A stretch of 19,912 bases of DNA from Promethearchaeota archaeon (lineage in GTDB: Archaea > Asgardarchaeota > Lokiarchaeia > Sigynarchaeales > SOKP01): positions 1 through 19,912 of the forward strand of contig WJIN01000334.1 of assembly GCA_014730295.1 (NCBI GenBank). Reading direction: 5' to 3'. This document shows, piece after piece, positions 15,594-19,912 of this stretch (the stretch's first letter is position 1; each line of letters begins with the position of its first letter). A model generated the notes under the pieces. The model was not told where the DNA came from, made no database searches, and saw nothing but the letters and a program-made list of their open reading frames with translations. A program made the translations under genes and the position numbers.

Positions 15594-16247
15594 TTACAAG
15601 AAGAAAGGTAAGCAGGTTGTAAATCCAAAGAATAATCCTTCAATAATTCCACTAAATAACAATAGGAATAACTTCGTCGGATTTCCAATATAGGCATCAG
15701 TATTGATAATAGTCCAGATACATACGAAAATCTGTACTAAAGCTACGAATGAGGCAAAGGAAAACACAAAATAGATGGTTTTCTCATGTGGGTACACAGC
15801 AGCATTTATATCTACAATCCGATTCAAGTAATTCGGATCAATTCTCTCCGAAAAATTGATAAATTGAAACACAAACCTATCGGGAAGTGGATCGAGAATC
15901 CAAATAAGAAAATGAGTAAAATAACCCGTTAAAATTCCAACTGACATGCATAGATATATCATCCCCAGAATCACGTGAGATTGTTTTACTTTATCTTTAA
16001 AATCCGGTTCAATATAATTTTTATACTGAGTACGTAACTTTTCAAGTAGATATATCCCCCTATATCTAAATATGGTCATAAATGCAATGATCAGAAGAAT
16101 AATTGCAAAAATGTATCTAATATAGGTAAAAAATAGGATAAATAATTCATTAAAGATCACACACCAATTTTCTAACCCCCCAAGAAAATCTCCGAAAATA
16201 TCATTTAAATGCAATGGCTTATGAATAAGTTGGAAAATCAAGAGCAT
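15594..16247 (-). CDS. Uncharacterised multi-pass membrane protein
   Basis: This 217-residue protein is not one I recognise. Hydrophobic stretches at about 30-60 (one long or two short helices), 91-117, 157-181 and 190-215 predict four or five membrane segments. A basic cytoplasmic-type loop (61-90, RYRGIYLLEKLRTQYKNY) and a polar loop (118-156) with DPLPDRF and SERIDPNYLNR lie between them. It is transcribed divergently from the membrane-anchored ATPase gene with 91 nt between the starts, so the two may share a control region and act together, although that is inference from position only. The 3' flank (15332-15593) holds no gene that I can support. Confidence 0.65.
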   Translation of the reverse strand: MLLIFQLIHKPLHLNDIFGDFLGGLENWCVIFNELFILFFTYIRYIFAIILLIIAFMTIFRYRGIYLLEKLRTQYKNYIEPDFKDKVKQSHVILGMIYLCMSVGILTGYFTHFLIWILDPLPDRFVFQFINFSERIDPNYLNRIVDINAAVYPHEKTIYFVFSFASFVALVQIFVCIWTIINTDAYIGNPTKLFLLLFSGIIEGLFFGFTTCLPFFL

Positions 16248-16338
16248 CTTCTTTATATCTAATTGGAAATATTTAAACTCCTTGAACCTATGTGAAAATT
16301 TAGTGGTATTTATTATGATTATACTAAATTAATAGTAG

Positions 16339-18078
16339 ATGCTCTCAATCGAGTTATATTTTGGTCTAAATGTCACATTCTTAATAATCAATATCATATT
16401 CTACTACTCCAGGATTAAGGAGATCAATCTTTCATTTTTAAAATATGTTATTCCAATATTTATTGGTTTTTTAGTGTTGAATTTTGTGTTAAACATTGAG
16501 ACCTATATCCCTTCGAGAATTTCAAAAACCATGGATATGACTATTTTGGTCGTTTTCGGACAATTTCTATTGTTTATAGGTTCTGCTATTTATATTATAA
16601 CATTAAATTATAAGCATGAAGATATAATTGATCTCAAACCACCATCCTTGTTCAAATCACGAAAGGGAGGAATAGAAATAGGAAAGGTTATGACTCAAAA
16701 TTTTAAAAAATATAAGTTTCACCTCTCTCTTGAGGATCTTGAGAAGCATATGTTTGTATGCGGATCTACAGGTACAGGTAAAAGCAACTTTGTTCAGAAT
16801 TTCCTAATCAATTTTACTAAAAAATACGAAATACCATTCTTTTTAGTAGAGTTTAAAGGAGAATATACTTTTTTAGGAAATTATATCAGAGATCTAAAGA
16901 TATTTAGACCTGGAGAAAATTTTTCAATCAATATTTTTGATCCTGAAGGTTCTAATCCTGAAATTCATGCTGAACGTATCTTTGACATACTTAAAAGCGG
17001 TCAATTTCTCGAAGAGACGGCCGAATACTCCCCACAAATGCAAAAAGTTCTTGTGGAAATATTGGCAGCCGTCTGTAAGAGCGAGAAATATCAGAGTTGG
17101 GAAGGCTTTTTTAGAGCTTGTGATCTCTACTTGGAAAAAAACCAAAGACAGATACCCATGCTTTCCCAAACTTTAATTAGTATTAAAAATCGAATTCGAA
17201 GATTTTCCATCGGTCCACTTAAAATAATTTTTTCGAACAAATATCAATTTAACGTTAAAAAGATCTTCAAACAAAATATAATCATCGATTTAAGCTCGAT
17301 AATTCGCTTAGGAGGAGAAAAGGAAGATGCACTCTTTTTTCTAAATATGATTCTTAAATATCTTTGGGATGAGAATTTAACCAAAGGAGCATTTAATTAT
17401 AGTGGAATTAAACATCTGACGATTGTTGAGGATGCTCAATATTTTGCTCCAAAAGACTTAACAAAGCAAAGCAAAATCTCTACCTATTTGGAAGATATCG
17501 CACTTCTACAACGAGGGACAGGAGAATGTTTAATTTCAATCGCTACGCGCCCCCAAGTAAGTGAGGAAATACTTGCAAATTGTGGCGTACTAGCTATTTT
17601 TAAAAATCATATGGAGAAAGAAATCCAATGCGAATTATTAAACCTGAATGAGAAAAGTGAACATTATTTATCGATAATTGAAAAAGGGCAATGCCTCTTA
17701 CGTACAAACTCCGTAAAAAGACCTTTCTTGCTATGGGTTCCTCATAGAAAAAGAATAATTTATGGAGAGAAAGAGTGTGGAGAAAATTTATCCCGAAAAA
17801 AAGAGATTTTTGAATTTACGCATATCACAGAAAAAAATAATCATCAAAAAAATTTTGATAATCATGAATTTAATCCCAAAGAAATAGAATCTAAAGATAA
17901 TAAGTTTGAAAAAAATCCTGAAAATGATTTAGACATTAAAACCAAAATAACCAAGAGATTATTTAGTGAATCAGATAAAGATTCTCAAATAGGAAAAATT
18001 CATTATCTTAAGAAAGATGATGAAAAAAGCTGGGAAGAATTTGAGAAATTAATTGAAAAATTAGCTTCTAAAAATTAG
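16339..18078 (+). CDS. Membrane-anchored HerA/VirB4-like ATPase
   Basis: The 579-residue protein starts with three predicted membrane helices (about 7-24, 33-53, 67-90) followed by a P-loop ATPase of the HerA/FtsK/VirB4 superfamily. Visible motifs are Walker A GSTGTGKS (142-149), the FFLVEFKGEY segment with the acidic residue typical of DUF87/VirB4-type ATPases (168-176), Walker B TIVEDAQ (361-367) and a sensor-like IATRPQVSEE (401-410). The last about 90 residues are highly charged, Lys/Glu/Asn-rich and probably disordered. Relatives pump DNA or protein through membranes (conjugation coupling proteins, pilus or secretion ATPases) or act in DNA end processing; the membrane anchor favours translocation at the membrane. 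No pilin, relaxase or NurA gene is in the window. Confidence 0.85.
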   Translation: MLSIELYFGLNVTFLIINIIFYYSRIKEINLSFLKYVIPIFIGFLVLNFVLNIETYIPSRISKTMDMTILVVFGQFLLFIGSAIYIITLNYKHEDIIDLKPPSLFKSRKGGIEIGKVMTQNFKKYKFHLSLEDLEKHMFVCGSTGTGKSNFVQNFLINFTKKYEIPFFLVEFKGEYTFLGNYIRDLKIFRPGENFSINIFDPEGSNPEIHAERIFDILKSGQFLEETAEYSPQMQKVLVEILAAVCKSEKYQSWEGFFRACDLYLEKNQRQIPMLSQTLISIKNRIRRFSIGPLKIIFSNKYQFNVKKIFKQNIIIDLSSIIRLGGEKEDALFFLNMILKYLWDENLTKGAFNYSGIKHLTIVEDAQYFAPKDLTKQSKISTYLEDIALLQRGTGECLISIATRPQVSEEILANCGVLAIFKNHMEKEIQCELLNLNEKSEHYLSIIEKGQCLLRTNSVKRPFLLWVPHRKRIIYGEKECGENLSRKKEIFEFTHITEKNNHQKNFDNHEFNPKEIESKDNKFEKNPENDLDIKTKITKRLFSESDKDSQIGKIHYLKKDDEKSWEEFEKLIEKLASKN

Positions 18079-18203
18079 CAGTTTATTAAAAATATCTTTA
18101 ATATATCTATATTATTTAAAAGTTTTGTAAGATTAATTTTAAAATTATTTAATTTAACTTATTTATCAAAATTTTTAAATTCATTTGAGATATATTAGTA
18201 TAC

Positions 18204-19449
18204 ATGAGCAATGTTATTATTGGGATTGTCGGAAAGCCGAATTCAGGTAAATATCATTACTAGAAGGCTAAGTTCCGGCAAATCTACCTTTCTAAATGCT
18301 GCCTGTCTGACTAATGCTGAGGTAAGTGAGATTCCATTTACTACTATTGAACCGAACAAGGGGGTTGCATATGTAAAGACTCCATGTGTATGTCAAGAAT
18401 TTAATATTGATGATAATCCAAAAAATTCTTTATGTATCAATGGTATTCGGTTCATACCTATAAATTTATTGGATGTGGCGGGGTTAGTTCCGGATGCCCA
18501 TAAAGGCAAAGGATTAGGAAATCAATTTTTAAATGATCTGAGTCGAGCTGATATCTTAATTCATATTGTTGATATGACTGGATCCTTAGATAAATCTGGG
18601 AATCTTATTGGATCGGGAGAAAATGATCCTTATGAAGATATTGTTTTTTTAGAAAGAGAAATAGATCTCTGGTTTAAAGATATTCTTAAAAGAGAAGATT
18701 GGGAAAGATTTGCTCGGATATTTTCAAAAGAAAAGAAAGGGTTCATAAACGCTTTAGCAGAAAGACTTTCAGGATTAAAAATTAATAAAAATCAAATAAA
18801 AGCAGCTCTTAAAAAATCAGAATTGGAACATAAAGATCTAATTGATTGGACAGAGAGGGATATCGAATTATATGCAAGTAATTTAAGAAAAATATCTAAA
18901 CCAATTTTAGTAGTCGGTAATAAAATAGATAAACAGATTAGTGTGAAAAATTACCAAATATTAAAAGGAAAATATGAAAACAAAATTATCCCAGCAAGTG
19001 CTCTAGCTGAATATATATTACGGAAATATGACGAAGAAAGCACTATTGAATATATTCCAGGTTCGGATGATTTCAAAATAATTAACCCCAATCAACTTAA
19101 TAATAAAGAAATAAACACTTTAGGGAAAATTAAGATAGAATTATTAGAAAAATTTGGGGGAACGGGAATCCAAAAAGTATTTGAATATGCTTTATTCGAT
19201 ATGATGAACCAAATTTGCGTTTATCCTGTTTCTGATGTAAATAAACTAACTGACAATAAGGGAAATGTTTTACCGGATGTTTTCCTGGTGCAAAAGGGCA
19301 CATTATTAAAAGATTTTATCAGAAAAAAAGTACATAGTGAATTAGCAGATAATTTTCTCTATGGTGTGGATGCCCGTTCCAAAAAGCGTTTAAGTGAAAA
19401 TTATGAATTACAGAATAATGATATTATAAAGATAGTATCAACAAAATAG
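18204..19449 (+). CDS. YchF/Obg-like GTPase (OLA1 family), interrupted by a 31-nt protein-coding intron
   Basis: The product is a TRAFAC-class nucleotide hydrolase of the archaeal YchF/OLA1 group. Joining 18204-18240 to 18272-19449 gives 404 residues. It opens MSNVIIGIVGKPSSGKSTFL, with G1 GKPSSGKS at 10-17, then PFTTIEPNKGVAYV (G2), LLDVAGLVPDAHKGKGLGNQFLNDL (G3), VVGNKID (G4), a helical insertion and a C-terminal TGS domain ending in a GVDARSKKR and DIIKIVSTK stretch. Read without splicing, the frame from ATG 18204 stops after 19 codons inside the P-loop. A start at 18211 reads through in another frame but replaces the conserved N-terminus with unrelated residues, so that start is an artefact. 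Members of the family bind ribosomes and act in translation or stress control. Confidence 0.88.
18241..18271 (+). other. Bulge-helix-bulge mRNA intron, 31 nt, within the GTPase P-loop
   Basis: Exon helix: 18226-18234 (TTGTCGGAA) pairs with 18273-18281 (TTCCGGCAA), 9 bp with one G-U. Central helix: AGCC 18235-18238 with GGCT 18266-18269, 4 bp. Bulges: GAA 18239-18241 and AAG 18270-18272, 3 nt each on opposite strands. Intron helix: TTC/GAA then, after an A-A mismatch, GGTAA/TTACT, closing on loop ATATCA (18251-18256). Cutting after the second base of each bulge removes 18241-18271 and restores the frame. Shifting both cuts by 1 nt would change only one residue (Ser to Asn). Confidence 0.88.
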
Positions 19450-19457
19450 ACAAATAG

Positions 19458-19556
19458 TTATTCCTCATTGGTAGAGATTAAGATATAAACCAATATAATA
19501 ATCAATAATGTAATTCCTAAAAAGATAACAATGAATTCAAAAACTTCTTTATCCAT
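19458..19556 (-). CDS. 32-residue single-pass membrane microprotein
   Basis: On the minus strand an ATG at 19556 opens a 32-residue frame: a short acidic N-terminus (MDKEVFEF), one hydrophobic helix (about 9-27, IVIFLGITLLIIILVYILI) and a polar end (STNEE). A TATA-like TTTAAATA lies at about 19582-19589, some 25 nt upstream, consistent with a leaderless transcript. It stands between tRNA-Ala and the convergent GTPase gene. The amphipathic layout and promoter spacing support it as a gene, but its length alone could arise by chance in AT-rich DNA. No function can be assigned. Confidence 0.45.
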   Translation of the reverse strand: MDKEVFEFIVIFLGITLLIIILVYILISTNEE

Positions 19557-19669
19557 AATTTTAGCTTCATTAGTTTTGTTATTTAAATTAAAAATAATAA
19601 AAAAAGCTTCTTATTTATACAAATTACCATTTTAATATCCTCTAAAATTTTTGATTAATTATAAAAAGA

Positions 19670-19741
19670 TGGACCTGACGGGATTTGAACCCGTGGCCTC
19701 TTGAATGCAAGTCAAGCGATCTTCCGCTAATCTACAGGCCC
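19670..19741 (-). tRNA. tRNA-Ala(UGC) downstream of 16S rRNA
   Basis: Minus-strand reading gives acceptor GGGCCTG paired with CAGGTCC (one G-U), discriminator A, anticodon stem CTTGA/TCAAG around CTTGCAT (anticodon TGC, Ala) and T-arm ACGGG-TTCAAAT-CCCGT. No intron is present. It lies 55 nt downstream of the 16S 3' end on the same strand, the position of the spacer tRNA-Ala in many archaeal rRNA operons. Confidence 0.95.
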
Positions 19742-19795
19742 ATATAGGATATTTTCTAAGTTATAATTCAGTAATAGAATAAAAAGAGTAAAAAA

Positions 19796-19912
<117 letters not shown>

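Noticed and set aside
15476..15697. A 73-residue minus-strand frame overlapping the 3' end of the membrane protein gene
   Set aside because: It overlaps the better-supported hydrophobic protein in a different frame, has no promoter or ribosome-binding signal and no recognisable motif.
18211..18275. Alternative N-terminus for the GTPase starting at ATG 18211 and reading through the extra 31 nt
   Set aside because: It discards the conserved MSNVIIGIVGKP start, which is present in another frame at 18204, and replaces the P-loop strand with unrelated residues. The spliced model explains both halves.
18204..19449. GTPase gene as a pseudogene disrupted by a frameshift
   Set aside because: The remaining 393 codons are intact with all G motifs and the TGS domain, and the disrupting segment is a near-perfect bulge-helix-bulge whose removal restores the frame exactly.

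Overview
The window is an AT-rich archaeal chromosome segment carrying mostly single-copy housekeeping genes. Archaeal markers are the group II chaperonin (thermosome), a multi-OB-fold RPA, archaeal-type UMP kinase, pantoate kinase, the methanofuran-pathway enzyme MfnB, the rRNA-modifying enzyme Tsr3, intron-containing tRNAs and an archaeal 16S rRNA 3' end. A roadblock/LC7-domain protein, a small RING/PHD-like zinc protein and an apparent separation of 16S from 23S rRNA all point towards an Asgard (Promethearchaeota, Lokiarchaeia-like) lineage. That placement is inference from gene content.

Layout, left to right. Positions 1-1342 hold the end of an unknown gene, tRNA-Leu(CAA) with an intron, a small membrane zinc-ribbon protein and UMP kinase. 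Positions 1414-4476 hold pantoate kinase (coenzyme A synthesis) convergent with a tight three-gene minus-strand unit: mfnB, a GNAT acetyltransferase and proC. Positions 4708-8853 hold the RING/PHD-like protein, a HisA-related TIM barrel, RPA and a PfkB sugar kinase. Positions 8854-10608 hold one unknown gene, then an RNA-rich stretch: tRNA-Asn with two introns, a hairpin-rich gene-free region that may encode a non-coding RNA, tRNA-Glu with a D-loop intron and intronless tRNA-Leu(UAG). Positions 10609-15331 hold the roadblock protein overlapping tsr3, the thermosome and argininosuccinate lyase. Positions 15594-18078 hold a membrane protein divergent from a membrane-anchored HerA/VirB4-like ATPase. 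Positions 18204-19912 hold a YchF/Obg-like GTPase, a 32-residue membrane microprotein, tRNA-Ala and the 3' end of 16S rRNA.

The standout observation is in the GTPase gene. Its P-loop codons are interrupted by 31 extra bases that contain a stop and shift the frame. Those bases and their flanks fold into a canonical bulge-helix-bulge: a 9-bp exon helix, a 4-bp central helix, two 3-nt bulges on opposite strands and an intron hairpin. Removing bases 18241-18271 restores a perfect G1 motif (GKPSSGKST) and an intact 404-residue protein. This is best read as a protein-coding intron excised by the tRNA-splicing endonuclease. Three of the five tRNAs here also carry introns (four in total), three of them at non-canonical D-loop or T-loop sites with similar architecture, so the organism probably has a broad-specificity splicing endonuclease.
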